From Micromonospora sp. CCTCC AA 2012012 (lineage in GTDB: Bacteria; Actinomycetota; Actinomycetes; Mycobacteriales; Micromonosporaceae): a stretch of DNA of 64,000 bases. Position numbers and translations under genes: made by a program. Below, in pieces: positions 24,623 through 33,310 of the stretch (its first letter is position 1; every line of letters starts with the position of its first letter). Location: positions 3,410,001 to 3,474,000 of the forward strand of contig NZ_CP159342.1 in the NCBI RefSeq assembly GCF_040499845.1. Reading direction: 5' to 3'. Below the pieces are notes generated by a model. The model saw nothing but the letters and a program-made list of their open reading frames with translations, was not told the DNA's origin and ran no database searches.

Positions 24623-26820
24623 GCATCGTCCACCTGCGCCGCGCGCGGACCAGCCTCGTGCTCGACGCGCGGGGCCCGGGGCTGCCCCGGGTCGTGCACT
24701 GGGGCGCCGACCTCGGCCCGCTCACCGACGCCGACCTGGCCGCGCTGGTCGACGCCACCATCCCGCCGGTCGTCCCGAGCAGCTTCGACGCGCCCACCGT
24801 GCTGTCGCTGCTGCCCGAGGCGAGCGCCGGCTGGAGCGGGCGGCCCGGTCTCGCCGGCCACCGCGACGGCCGGGACTGGTCCACCGCCTTCCGCCTCGTC
24901 GACCTCGACGTGAGCGACGACGCCCCCGGCCGCGTGGCCTCGGGCGGGGAGGCGGTGCGCGTATCCGACGGGGAGCGGGACCACGACGGGGCCGGCGCGG
25001 CGCGGATGACCGTGCGGGCGGCGGACCCGGGCGCGGGGCTGTCGCTGACGATCGAGGTCACGCTGGAGCCGGCGGGGCTGCTGACGCTGCGGCACCGGTT
25101 GCGCAACGACGGCGACGCGCCCTACGAGCTGCGCGAGCTGACCCCGGTGCTGCCGGTGCCGGCGGTCGCCACCGAACTGCTCGACCTGACCGGCCGCTGG
25201 TGCCGGGAACGCAGCCCCCAGCGGCACCCGTGGCCGATGGGGGCGTGGGTGCGGGAGGGCCGGCACGGCCGGACCGGCCACGACGCGACGCTGCTCCTGG
25301 TGGCCGGCACCGCCGGTTTCGGCTTCGGCCACGGCGAGCTGTGGGCGGTGCACACCGCCTGGAGCGGCGATCACGTCACGTACGCCGAACGCCGGCCCAC
25401 CGGGGAGGCCACCCTCGGCGGTGGTGAGCTGCTCGCCCCCGGCGAGATCGTGCTCGCCCCCGGCGCGGAGTACGCCACTCCCCTGCTGCACGCCGTCCAC
25501 TCGGCCACCGGGCTGGACGGGCTGAGCGACGTGCTGCACACCCACCTGCGCGCCCGACCCGGGCACCCGCACACCCCGCGGCCGGTCACCCTCAACGTCT
25601 GGGAGGCGGTCTACTTCGATCACGACCTGGACCGGCTGACCGCGCTCGCCGACCGGGCCGCCGAGGTGGGCGTGGAACGCTTCGTCCTCGACGACGGCTG
25701 GTTCGCCGGCCGCCGGCACGACCGGGCCGGGCTCGGCGACTGGTGGGTGGACGAGGACGTGTGGCCGGACGGGCTGCAACCGCTCATCGACCACGTCCGC
25801 TCGCACGGGATGCAGTTCGGGCTCTGGGTCGAGCCGGAGATGGTCAACCCCGACTCCGACCTGTTCCGCGCCCACCCCGACTGGCTGCTCCAGGTGCCCG
25901 GCCGGCTGCCGCCCGAATGGCGGCACCAGCAGGTCCTCGACCTGGCCCACCCGGAGGCGTACGCGTACCTGCTCGGGCGGCTGGACGCGGTGCTCACCGG
26001 ACACCCGGGCATCGCCTATCTGAAGTGGGACCACAACCGGGACCTCACCGAGGCCGGGCACGCGGGCCGACCCGGTGTGCACGCGCAGACCGTGGCGGTC
26101 TACCGGCTGCTGGACGAGCTGCGCGCCCGGCACCCCGGCCTGGAGATCGAGAGCTGTTCCTCCGGCGGCGCCCGGGTCGACCTGGAGATCCTGCGCCGTA
26201 CCGACCGGGTCTGGGCCAGCGACTGCAACGACGCCCTGGAACGGCTGGCCATCCAGCGCTGGACCGGACTGCTGCTCCCACCGGAGCTGGTCGGCAGCCA
26301 CATCGGACCGGAGCGGTCGCACACCACCCACCGGGTCCACGACCTGGGCTTCCGGGCCGTCACCGCGCTCTTCGGTCACCACGGCATCGAGTGGGACATC
26401 GGGGCGATCAGCGCGGCGGAACGGGCCGAGCTGACCGCCTGGGTGGCGCTGCACAAGCGGCTGCGTCCGCTGCTGCACGCCGGCCGGGTGGTCCGCGTCG
26501 ACCACCCCGACCCGGCCGTCCAGGCGCACGGCGTGGTCGCCCACGACGCCTCGCACGCGGTGTACGCGATCTCCCGGCTGACCACCTCGGCCGCCCAGAC
26601 CCCCGGCCCGGTACGCCTGCCCGGCCTCGATCCGGCGCGTCGCTACACGGTCCGCCTCCCGGCCGGCGTACCCGAGCCGGCGGTGCTGCAACTGACCGAG
26701 CCGGGCTGGCTGCCGGCGGGCGTGACGCTGACCGGATCGGTGCTCGGGACGGTCGGGCTCCAACTGCCGGCGCTCCACCCCGAGCAGGCCCTCCTGCTGG
26801 AGGCCACCGCCGCCGCCTGA
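24619..26820 (+). CDS. Alpha-galactosidase, GH36
   Basis: This 733-residue cytoplasmic enzyme has an N-terminal beta-sandwich and a central barrel. The barrel shows the GH36 motifs NVWEAVYFDHD, FVLDDGWFAGR, WVEPEMVNPDSD, the nucleophile D471 in YLKWDHNRD, CSSGGARVD, and the acid/base D535 in WASDCNDALER. It removes terminal alpha-galactose from raffinose- or melibiose-type sugars. It starts with an ATGA overlap on the permease gene and is the last gene of the operon. No signal peptide is present, so the substrate is first imported. Confidence 0.93.
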   Translation: MSIVHLRRARTSLVLDARGPGLPRVVHWGADLGPLTDADLAALVDATIPPVVPSSFDAPTVLSLLPEASAGWSGRPGLAGHRDGRDWSTAFRLVDLDVSDDAPGRVASGGEAVRVSDGERDHDGAGAARMTVRAADPGAGLSLTIEVTLEPAGLLTLRHRLRNDGDAPYELRELTPVLPVPAVATELLDLTGRWCRERSPQRHPWPMGAWVREGRHGRTGHDATLLLVAGTAGFGFGHGELWAVHTAWSGDHVTYAERRPTGEATLGGGELLAPGEIVLAPGAEYATPLLHAVHSATGLDGLSDVLHTHLRARPGHPHTPRPVTLNVWEAVYFDHDLDRLTALADRAAEVGVERFVLDDGWFAGRRHDRAGLGDWWVDEDVWPDGLQPLIDHVRSHGMQFGLWVEPEMVNPDSDLFRAHPDWLLQVPGRLPPEWRHQQVLDLAHPEAYAYLLGRLDAVLTGHPGIAYLKWDHNRDLTEAGHAGRPGVHAQTVAVYRLLDELRARHPGLEIESCSSGGARVDLEILRRTDRVWASDCNDALERLAIQRWTGLLLPPELVGSHIGPERSHTTHRVHDLGFRAVTALFGHHGIEWDIGAISAAERAELTAWVALHKRLRPLLHAGRVVRVDHPDPAVQAHGVVAHDASHAVYAISRLTTSAAQTPGPVRLPGLDPARRYTVRLPAGVPEPAVLQLTEPGWLPAGVTLTGSVLGTVGLQLPALHPEQALLLEATAAA

Positions 26821-26915
26821 GCGCCCCGCCGAGCCCGGCGGCGCGAGCCGGATGCCGCTTCCCCGGCCAGCGCGCAGCCCGCACCCGGCACGGGTGCCGG
26901 CCTCTCCCTGAGCCC

Positions 26916-27004
26916 GCTACGAACTTGATTACAAAGATGAATCACCGGAAAGGCAGCCGAAGACGCCACTGAAGCTGACCCATTTGTGTAATCAAGTTCG
27001 TAGC
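26916..27004. repeat. Palindromic element A (89 bp, 18-bp terminal inverted repeats)
   Basis: GCTACGAACTTGATTACA (26916-26933) is perfectly complementary to 26987-27004. The outer 14 bp of each arm are identical to those of element B at 53131-53232, and both share an internal GGTGATTCAT on opposite strands. The interior is less G+C-rich than the surroundings. It lies in the 323-bp gap 26821-27143, which otherwise shows only a weak hairpin (26881-26897) after the alpha-galactosidase. Confidence 0.8.
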
Positions 27005-27143
27005 CGCCGAACAGGGGGTCGGCGCACCGCCGGCCCAGGTCGGTGCGGGGCGCCGGCCCGAAGGCCATGCCGGCCACCGGCTTGATACACCCATGCCGCT
27101 TTTCCCCGGTTGCCGCTCGACGCACCCCGCGGGTGACCGCACC

Positions 27144-28334
27144 TCAGAGCAGGCGCGGCGGCGGCGCTCCCGAGCGGCGGGCGTTGAGGGCGGCGTTGAG
27201 GAGCGCGTTGAGGCGAGCGGCATGGCGGGTCAGGTGGTCGCGTTCGGCGAGGTTGGGGGCCCGCAGCGCCGCCTCGGCGTACAACCGGGCCGCCGTGGCC
27301 AGGTCGCCGTCGCGTTCGTGGAGGTGGGCCGCCACGGCGGTGTACCGGGGCAGGGTGTCGTCCAGCGCGGCGAGCGCCGCCAGTCCCGCCCGGGCCCCGT
27401 CGGCCTCGCCGACGGCCACCGCCCGGTTGAGCCGGACGATCGGGCTGTCGGTCAGCCGGACCAGTTCGTCGTACCACTCGACGATCTGCACCCAGTCGGT
27501 CTCGTCGGCGGTGGGCGCGTCGGCGTGCAGGGCGGCGATGGCGGCCTGGGCCTGGAACTCGCCCAGCCGGTCCCGGGCCAGCGCCGCCTGGAGGATCCCG
27601 ACGCCCTCGGCGATCAACCCGGTGTCCCAGCGCCGACGGTCCTGCTCGGCGAGCGGCACGAGGCTGCCGTCCGGCGCGGTCCGGGTGGCGCGCCGGGCGT
27701 GGTGCAGCAGCATCAGGGCGAGCAGACCGGCCACCTCGGGGTGGTCGATCGCGGTCGCGAGCTGCCGGGTCAGCCGGATCGCCTCGGCGGCGAGGTCGAT
27801 GTCGCCGGAGTAGCCCTCGTTGAAGACCAGATAGAGCACCCGCAACACGGTGGCGACGTCGCCGGGCTGGTCGAACCGGACGGCGGAGACGGTGCGCTTG
27901 GCCCGGCTGATCCGCTGCGCCATGGTCGCCTCGGGCACCAGGTAGGCCTGGGCGATCTGCCGGGTGGTCAGCCCGCCGAGGGCGCGCAGGGTGAGCGCGA
28001 CCGCCGACGACGGCGTCAACGACGGGTGGGCGCAGCGGAAGTAGAGCTGGAGCGTGTCGTCCACCTCGGACGCCGGGCCGGGGGCCGGTTCGGCGTCGAC
28101 GTGCTCCTCACGCCGACGGCGGGCGACGTCCGACCGGGTCGCGTCGAGGAACTTGCGCCAGGCCACGGTGACCAGCCAGCCCTTGGGATCGCGCGGCGGC
28201 TCGGCGGGCCAGCCGCGGACCGCTTCGACCAACGCGTCCTGGACGGCGTCCTCGGCCGCCGCGAAGTCGGCTCCGCGGCGGACGAGGACCCCGATCACCG
28301 TCGGCGTGAGGCTCCGGAGCAGGGCCTCGTCCAT
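27144..28334 (-). CDS. ECF42-type RNA polymerase sigma factor
   Basis: This 396-residue protein has sigma-2 (AAEDAVQDALVEAVRGWP.. DPKGWLVTVAWRKFLD) and sigma-4 (LTLRALGGLTTRQIAQAYLVPEATMAQRISRAKRTV) regions. A large C-terminal helical, TPR-like extension follows (FNEGYS.., LLHHARRATR, AAIAALHADAPTADETDW). This is the architecture of the ECF42 group. There is no anti-sigma gene nearby; instead a DGPF/YciI gene lies 4 bp upstream in the same operon, the known hallmark of ECF42 loci. Activity is thought to be controlled through the extension and the DGPF partner. Confidence 0.9.
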   Translation of the reverse strand: MDEALLRSLTPTVIGVLVRRGADFAAAEDAVQDALVEAVRGWPAEPPRDPKGWLVTVAWRKFLDATRSDVARRRREEHVDAEPAPGPASEVDDTLQLYFRCAHPSLTPSSAVALTLRALGGLTTRQIAQAYLVPEATMAQRISRAKRTVSAVRFDQPGDVATVLRVLYLVFNEGYSGDIDLAAEAIRLTRQLATAIDHPEVAGLLALMLLHHARRATRTAPDGSLVPLAEQDRRRWDTGLIAEGVGILQAALARDRLGEFQAQAAIAALHADAPTADETDWVQIVEWYDELVRLTDSPIVRLNRAVAVGEADGARAGLAALAALDDTLPRYTAVAAHLHERDGDLATAARLYAEAALRAPNLAERDHLTRHAARLNALLNAALNARRSGAPPPRLL

Positions 28335-28338
28335 CAGG

Positions 28339-28746
28339 TCACTCCGTGATGGTGGGGGGCGCGGTCAGGAAGGGACGCAGTTCGAGCCACTCGTGGATCG
28401 GCCTGCCGCCGGCGCCCGGGGCGGCGGAGAGCTCACCGGCCAGCTCGACGGCCCGCTCGTGGCTGTCCACGTCGATCACCATCCAGCCGGCGATGAGGTC
28501 CTTGGTCTCGACGAACGGGCCGTCGGTGACCGGCGGACGCCCCTCGCCGTCGTACCGGACGAAGGTGCCCTCGGGGGCGAGCGCCTGGGCGTCGACGAAC
28601 TCGCCGGTCCCCTCCAGCCGGGCCGCGAAGTCGTGCATGTACCGCATGTGCGCCGAGATCTCCTCCGGCGTCCACTGGTCCATCGGCACGTTGTTGACCG
28701 GGTCCGGGGCGCCGCGGTAGTGCTTGAGCAGCAGGTACTTGGCCAT
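28339..28746 (-). CDS. DGPF/YciI-family protein partner of ECF42
   Basis: This 135-residue ferredoxin-like-fold protein contains the signature DGPFVETKD at residues 75-83 and the YciI-like opening KYLLLKHYRG. It is followed 4 bp later by the ECF42 sigma gene. In this family such proteins are linked to ECF41/ECF42 sigma factors and are often part of their regulon. Biochemical role is unresolved. The ATG at 28746 has a GGAGGA site upstream. Confidence 0.92.
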   Translation of the reverse strand: MAKYLLLKHYRGAPDPVNNVPMDQWTPEEISAHMRYMHDFAARLEGTGEFVDAQALAPEGTFVRYDGEGRPPVTDGPFVETKDLIAGWMVIDVDSHERAVELAGELSAAPGAGGRPIHEWLELRPFLTAPPTITE

Positions 28747-28859
28747 CGTGGTTCTCCTCCGCGCTGGGGCGACCCATTCTCGTCGCGCTCACCCGGGGGA
28801 CGGAGCCGGTCCCGGCTTCTCGACATCGCGTGTCGACGAATCCCGCGCGTCCGGTCGGG

Positions 28860-29435
28860 TCAGCCGGCGGCGGCACCCGCCCGGACCGCCTCGCGCAGCG
28901 CGAGTGCGACGGTGACGAAGAGCGCCACCCCGGAGCCCACCCCGGCGACCAGGGCGACGGCCGCCGCGCCGCCGCCGAGCGCGTCGGTCAGGAACCCGGC
29001 CAGCCCGAGGGCGGTCATCGCCGCGCCCAGCCGGTGGAAGCGGGACATCCGCCAGACCCGGCCGAGCCCGAAGAAGTGCACGCCGACCACGAACGCCACC
29101 CACGCGACCGCCACCGACGGACGGTGCAGGACGTTGTTCACCACGGCCAGGCCGCCGAAGAGCGCGACGGCCTCCGCAGCGACGACCAGCCAGTAGCGGC
29201 GGTCCATGAAGCCGGTGGCCGGCTGCGCCGCCACGGCCGGCGCCCGCCGGGCGACCAGCACCAGCGCACCGAGCAGGGCCGCCGCCACCAGCACGCCGAG
29301 GGTACGCACCAGCAGCCGCCACGGGTCGGCCAGTCCGCCGCTGTTGACGAGCACGAAGACGGTGCCGAACGAGATCGCCACCAGCGACCCGACGACCAGT
29401 CCCGACGGCCTGGGCCGGGATTCGGCTGTCACCAT
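28860..29435 (-). CDS. Integral membrane protein of unknown function
   Basis: This 191-residue protein has about six hydrophobic segments (LVVGSLVAISFGTVFVLVN, LLVRTLGVLVAAALLGALVLVARR, YWLVVAAEAVALFGGLAVVNN and others). It has a conserved-looking loop HFFGLGRVWRMSRFHRLGA. I recognise no functional motif. The start at 29435 is chosen because it is closest to the first helix; an upstream in-frame codon adds eight residues. It stands alone between the DGPF operon and the mannanase. Confidence 0.72.
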   Translation of the reverse strand: MVTAESRPRPSGLVVGSLVAISFGTVFVLVNSGGLADPWRLLVRTLGVLVAAALLGALVLVARRAPAVAAQPATGFMDRRYWLVVAAEAVALFGGLAVVNNVLHRPSVAVAWVAFVVGVHFFGLGRVWRMSRFHRLGAAMTALGLAGFLTDALGGGAAAVALVAGVGSGVALFVTVALALREAVRAGAAAG

Positions 29436-29509
29436 GGCAGGGCTCCTTCGATCCGGCATCCGCCGCGCCCGGGTCGCGCGGCGGGTCCGGTGAGCGTACG
29501 GGAGAAACA

Positions 29510-29539
29510 GGTGGCCGGGTCCGCGCGGACCCGGCCACC
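29510..29539 (-). terminator. Hairpin terminator of the mannanase gene
   Basis: A perfect 30-bp palindrome (GGTGGCCGGGTCCGC and its complement) lies 16 bp beyond the mannanase stop codon. Confidence 0.75.
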
Positions 29540-29555
29540 GGCGGTACGACGGGCG

Positions 29556-30962
29556 TCAGCTCGCGGTGCAGCTCACCGCGGGCGTGGCGTTGGTGCCGTT
29601 CCAGCTCGCGATGAAGCCGAAGGTGGTGCTGGCCCCGGCGCCGAGCTGAGCGTTGTAGTCGACGTTGCGACCGGTGTACGTCGCGCCGCTGTTGCTCAGC
29701 GTGGTGCTCCACGACTGGCTGATCGTCTGGCCGTTCGCGAAGGTCCAGCGCGTCGACCAGCCGTTGAGCGCGGCGGAGCCGGCGGTCACCTTGATCTCGG
29801 CCTGGAAGCCGCCCTGCCAGCTGTTGATGATCGTGTAGCTGGCGGTGCAGCTGCGGCCCGAGGGCGGCGGCGTGGTGGTCGGCGGCGTGGTGGTCGGCGG
29901 CGTGGTCGGGCTGGGGCTGGTGGACGGGCTCGGGCTGGTGGTGGGGCTGGGGCTGCTGCTGGTGGGCGGAGTGGTGCCGGCGTAGACCGACGCCTCCTTC
30001 GCGGTCGCCTTGATGCCGTTGGCGCCGTTGAAGATCCGCTGACCCCAGCTGGTCAGCTGGTTCGGGTTGAAGCCGGTGGCCATGTCGAGGTATTCGACGC
30101 CACCGCCGTTGCCGCTCCACGACCAGCCGAGGTAGCCGATGTTGTTGGCCTGCGTGTAGGACATGATGGTGTCCTCGTCCGGGTTGCCGTCGGAGTGGTT
30201 GAAGCCGAACTCGCCGACCACGATGGGCAGCCCGGCGCTGCGGAACCGGCCGAGGTAGTCGGTGATCTCGCCGGCGGTGTCGAAGACGCCGTACATGTGG
30301 ATGTCGAAGACGGTGTTCTTCTGCGGGTCGGCGTTGAAGACCGTGTTGGCGTTGTCCCGCATGGTGAAGGACCAGTCCTGGCCCCAGTTCGGGCCGTCCA
30401 CCATGATCGTGTGGGTCAGGCCGCCGGCGCGCAGCTTCTTGATCGCGTTGGCGGTGTCGTTCGTCCAGGCGCCGTAGTTCTGATTGCCGAACGGCTCGTT
30501 GCCGATGTTGATGATGACGTACTTCTCCTGGCCCTGCAGCGCGCTGGCAACGCTCAGCCAGTAGCTGGCCGCCCGGTCGAGGGTGGTGGCGGCGCCGTCC
30601 TCGCCGTACCCGGTGGTGTCGTGCGCCTCCAGGACGCAGATCAGCTTGTTCTGCTTGCACAGCGAGATGACGTTGGCGACGTCGGCGGTGTCGTTCTTGG
30701 CCCACCGGTCGCCGGTGGCCAGCACGACGCGGACGGTGTTCGCGCCGAGCGCCTTGATGTTGGCGAAGGAGCTGGTCTGCTGCGGGTACCAGGTGTGCGC
30801 GTGGTTGACGCCGCGCATCACGAACTCGGTGCCGTTGGCGTCGTAGAGCCGGCCGTTCGCGACGGAGAAGCCGGCGGCGGCGTGCGCCGGCTGCCCGAAG
30901 GCGAACATGGTGGCGAGAACCGTCAGCAGGGCGGCGCCCAGGACGGAGAGCGTCTTCTTCAT
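29556..30962 (-). CDS. Secreted endo-beta-1,4-mannanase (GH5, subfamily 8-like) with CBM2
   Basis: This 468-residue exoenzyme has a Sec signal peptide (KKTLSVLGAALLTVLATMFAFGQPAHA). A GH5 barrel follows with RGVNHAHTWYP, acid/base E156 in NIGNEPFGN and nucleophile E251 in VVGEFGFN. These motifs match Streptomyces ManA-type mannanases. After residue 325 comes a Thr/Ser/Pro linker, then a C-terminal family 2 cellulose-binding module (SCTASYTIINSWQGGFQAEIKVT... GWSTRWTF.. QSWS). The enzyme would cut mannan in plant cell walls while bound to cellulose. Cellulase activity is the alternative. Confidence 0.92.
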   Translation of the reverse strand: MKKTLSVLGAALLTVLATMFAFGQPAHAAAGFSVANGRLYDANGTEFVMRGVNHAHTWYPQQTSSFANIKALGANTVRVVLATGDRWAKNDTADVANVISLCKQNKLICVLEAHDTTGYGEDGAATTLDRAASYWLSVASALQGQEKYVIINIGNEPFGNQNYGAWTNDTANAIKKLRAGGLTHTIMVDGPNWGQDWSFTMRDNANTVFNADPQKNTVFDIHMYGVFDTAGEITDYLGRFRSAGLPIVVGEFGFNHSDGNPDEDTIMSYTQANNIGYLGWSWSGNGGGVEYLDMATGFNPNQLTSWGQRIFNGANGIKATAKEASVYAGTTPPTSSSPSPTTSPSPSTSPSPTTPPTTTPPTTTPPPSGRSCTASYTIINSWQGGFQAEIKVTAGSAALNGWSTRWTFANGQTISQSWSTTLSNSGATYTGRNVDYNAQLGAGASTTFGFIASWNGTNATPAVSCTAS

Positions 30963-31100
30963 GACCTTCCTCAGGGAGTGGTCTCCCCCGTGCCCAGGTG
31001 GGGGTGCGGTGGTGTGACTGGAAGGCGGCTGCAGCCCGACAGCCGCCGCCCGACTCCCGGCGGCGCAGGCATCAGCGTAGGACGATGAGGTCCGGAAGGC

Positions 31101-31225
31101 AACCGGTTAAGTTCGCGGACCATTCCGGGCGGCAGCCTGTGGTGGCCCATGTCGCCATGGACCACCACAGGGGCGGTCATCCCCACCACAGGATGTTGTC
31201 GCCACCCCGGTCTGAACCGGTTAAG
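31101..31225. promoter_or_regulatory. Paired AACCGGTTAAG operator-like repeats and a 34-bp dyad
   Basis: AACCGGTTAAG occurs at 31101-31111 and 31215-31225, upstream of the mannanase. AACCGGTT has the central CG of LacI-family operators. Between them CTGTGGTGGCCCATG (31137-31151) and 31156-31170 form a dyad with one mismatch around TCGC. The region 30963-31343 otherwise holds no gene I can support. Confidence 0.5.
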
Positions 31226-31343
31226 CGGGACCTTAGGCAGCATCGGCCGTCCCGTCAAGATGTCGGCCCGCGGAAGCGGACACCAGGGTTGACCACCCGG
31301 TTGCGGGGTAACCGGTGACGATCCGCCCGGAAGGAGAACCAGC

Positions 31344-32306
31344 ATGGTCAAGGTCGGCTACACCCTGATGTGCGAGCAGGCGGGCCCCAAGCAGCTCGTC
31401 GACTACGCGGTCCGCGCCGAGGCGGCCGGCTTCGACCAGCTGGTGATGTCCGACCACTACTACCCGTGGCTGGACTCGCAGGGCCACTCCCCCTACGCCT
31501 GGTCGGTGCTCGGGGCGGTCGCCCACGCCACCAGCCGGGCCGAGCTGATGTCCTTCGTGACCTGCCCGATCCGCCGCTACCACCCGGCCGTGGTGGCGCA
31601 GAAGGCCAGCACCATCGGCGTGCTGTCGGACGGCCGGTTCACCCTCGGCCTCGGCGCCGGCGAGAACCTCAACGAGCACGTGGTCGGCGGCTGGCCGCAC
31701 GTGCAGCAGCGGCACGAGATGTTCGAGGAGGCGCTCCAGATCATCCGGCCGCTGCTCAACGGCGAGACGCTGACCTTCTCCGGCAACCACTTCGACGTCC
31801 CCGACGCGTACGTCTGGGACCGGCCCGGGCAGCCGGTGCCGATGGCCATCGCCGCCTCCGGCCGGCAGTCCGCCACCCTCGCCGCCGAGTACGGCGACGG
31901 CATCGTCGCCACCGAGCCCGACCGGCACATCATCCAGATGTACGACGACGCGGGCGGCGCCGGCCAGCCCCGTTACGGCCAGGTGGCGATCTGCTACGGC
32001 CCCGACGAGGCCGAGTGCCGCAAGATCGTGCACGACCAGTTCCGCTGGTTCGGCATGGGCTGGAAGGTCAACGCCGACCTCCCCGGGCCGGACTCCTTCG
32101 CCGCCGCCACCCAGTTCGTCCGCGAGGAGGACGTGGCCGAGGGCATCTCCTGCGGACCGGACACCGACCGGCACGTCGAGGCGTTCAAGAAGTTCGTCGA
32201 CGCCGGCTTCACCCACGTGGCCCTGGTGCAGGTGGGCGGCGACAGCCAGCCGATGTTCCTGGACTGGGCGCAGGAGGAACTGCTGCCCCGCCTGCGCGAG
32301 CTGTGA
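31344..32306 (+). CDS. F420-dependent LLM-class oxidoreductase
   Basis: This 320-residue TIM-barrel protein has the luciferase-like F420 signature: VKVGYTLMCEQAGPKQLVDYAVRAEAAGFDQLVMSDHYYPW, later GRFTLGLGAGENLNEHV and IAASGRQSATLAAEYGDGIV. It belongs to the group of F420-dependent dehydrogenases related to glucose-6-phosphate dehydrogenase (FGD); the substrate cannot be read from sequence. AAGGAG precedes the ATG. The stop overlaps the following hydrolase as GTGA. Confidence 0.9.
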   Translation: MVKVGYTLMCEQAGPKQLVDYAVRAEAAGFDQLVMSDHYYPWLDSQGHSPYAWSVLGAVAHATSRAELMSFVTCPIRRYHPAVVAQKASTIGVLSDGRFTLGLGAGENLNEHVVGGWPHVQQRHEMFEEALQIIRPLLNGETLTFSGNHFDVPDAYVWDRPGQPVPMAIAASGRQSATLAAEYGDGIVATEPDRHIIQMYDDAGGAGQPRYGQVAICYGPDEAECRKIVHDQFRWFGMGWKVNADLPGPDSFAAATQFVREEDVAEGISCGPDTDRHVEAFKKFVDAGFTHVALVQVGGDSQPMFLDWAQEELLPRLREL

Positions 32307-33157
32307 GCCTGACCGCGAACCGCCCCGGCACGGTCTCCGCGCCGGGGCGGTTCGGCCCGGCGCAACTGCGGCTCGCCCTGGCGGCACCCCGGCCCGCCGC
32401 CGGCCTCACCAGCGAGTTCCGGCTCGTCGACGGGGTGCGGACGCACACCCGCCGGTCGGCCGACCCGGGCACCGGCGCGCCGCCGGTGGTGCTGGTGCAC
32501 GGCCTGGCCGTCTCGCACCGCTATCTCACCCCGCTCGCCGTCGCGCTCGGGCCCACCCATCTGGTGTACGTGCCGGACCTGCCCGGCTTCGGCCTGACCG
32601 AGCGCCCCGGCACCGCGTACGACGTGTCCCGGCACGCGGCGTGGCTGGCGTCGTGGCTCGACGCGTACCGGCCCGGTCCGGTCTGCCTGCTCGGGCACTC
32701 GTTCGGCGCGGAGGTGGTCGCCCGGCTCGCCGCCGACCGGCCCGAGCTGGTCGCCGCCCTGGTGCTGGCCGGCCCGACCAGCGACCCGGCGGCCCGGTCC
32801 CGCCGCGGCCAGTTCGGCCGGTGGCTGGTGGACACCGCACGGGAGGCCCCGTTGCAGGCCCCGATCCTGCTCCGCGACGTGGCTAACGCCCGCCCCTGGC
32901 GGGTGTTCGCCACGCTCTCCCACTCGGTCCACAACGCCATCGAGGCCGACCTGGTCCGGATCACCGCGCCGACGCTGGTGCTCGCCGGCGCCCGGGACAC
33001 CGTCGTCCCGCCGGCCTGGCGTACGGAGGCCGCCCGGCTCGTCCCCGCCGCCCGTACGGTGACCGTGCCGGCCGCCGCGCACAACGTCGCCACGACCGCT
33101 CCCGCGCAGGTCGCCGAGGCGATCCGGGACCTGCTCGCCCCGACCTGGAGAGGCTGA
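32303..33157 (+). CDS. Alpha/beta-fold hydrolase
   Basis: This 284-residue hydrolase shows the oxyanion HG motif (VVLVHGLAVSHR), the nucleophile elbow G-H-S-F-G (CLLGHSFGAEVV), an acid region (LVLAGARDTVVPP) and the catalytic His (AAAHNVATT). The GTG start overlaps the TGA of the F420-dependent gene; a longer frame is only a shadow of that gene. The substrate is unknown. Translational coupling to the F420 enzyme suggests a shared pathway. Confidence 0.87.
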   Translation: MSLTANRPGTVSAPGRFGPAQLRLALAAPRPAAGLTSEFRLVDGVRTHTRRSADPGTGAPPVVLVHGLAVSHRYLTPLAVALGPTHLVYVPDLPGFGLTERPGTAYDVSRHAAWLASWLDAYRPGPVCLLGHSFGAEVVARLAADRPELVAALVLAGPTSDPAARSRRGQFGRWLVDTAREAPLQAPILLRDVANARPWRVFATLSHSVHNAIEADLVRITAPTLVLAGARDTVVPPAWRTEAARLVPAARTVTVPAAAHNVATTAPAQVAEAIRDLLAPTWRG

Positions 33158-33160
33158 CCG

Positions 33161-33280
33161 ATGCGCATCGGCAACACGGAGATCCGGCCGCTCGGCGGCG
33201 GCCTCGGCTGCCTGCTGATGATCCTCTTCTCGATCCTCGCCTCGGTCGTCCTGACCGTGCTGCTCAACCTGATCCTCTGA
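33161..33280 (+). CDS. 39-residue single-pass membrane peptide
   Basis: The frame starts MRIGNTEIRPLGGGLGCLLMILFS and continues as one hydrophobic helix to its end (VVLTVLLNLIL). It begins 3 bp after the hydrolase stop, in the same direction, so it is probably the last gene of the operon. Similar short peptides with the R-P-L-G-G-G-L-G-C motif are frequent in Micromonosporaceae genomes. Function is unknown. Confidence 0.65.
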   Translation: MRIGNTEIRPLGGGLGCLLMILFSILASVVLTVLLNLIL

Positions 33281-33287
33281 CAGGCGG

Positions 33288-33305
33288 GAGCGGGCCGGTC
33301 CGCTC
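33288..33305. terminator. Short hairpin between convergent genes
   Basis: GAGCGG and CCGCTC pair around GCCGGT, 8 bp after the membrane-peptide stop and just before the end of the convergent phosphatase gene. Confidence 0.4.
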
Positions 33306-33310
33306 GGCGC

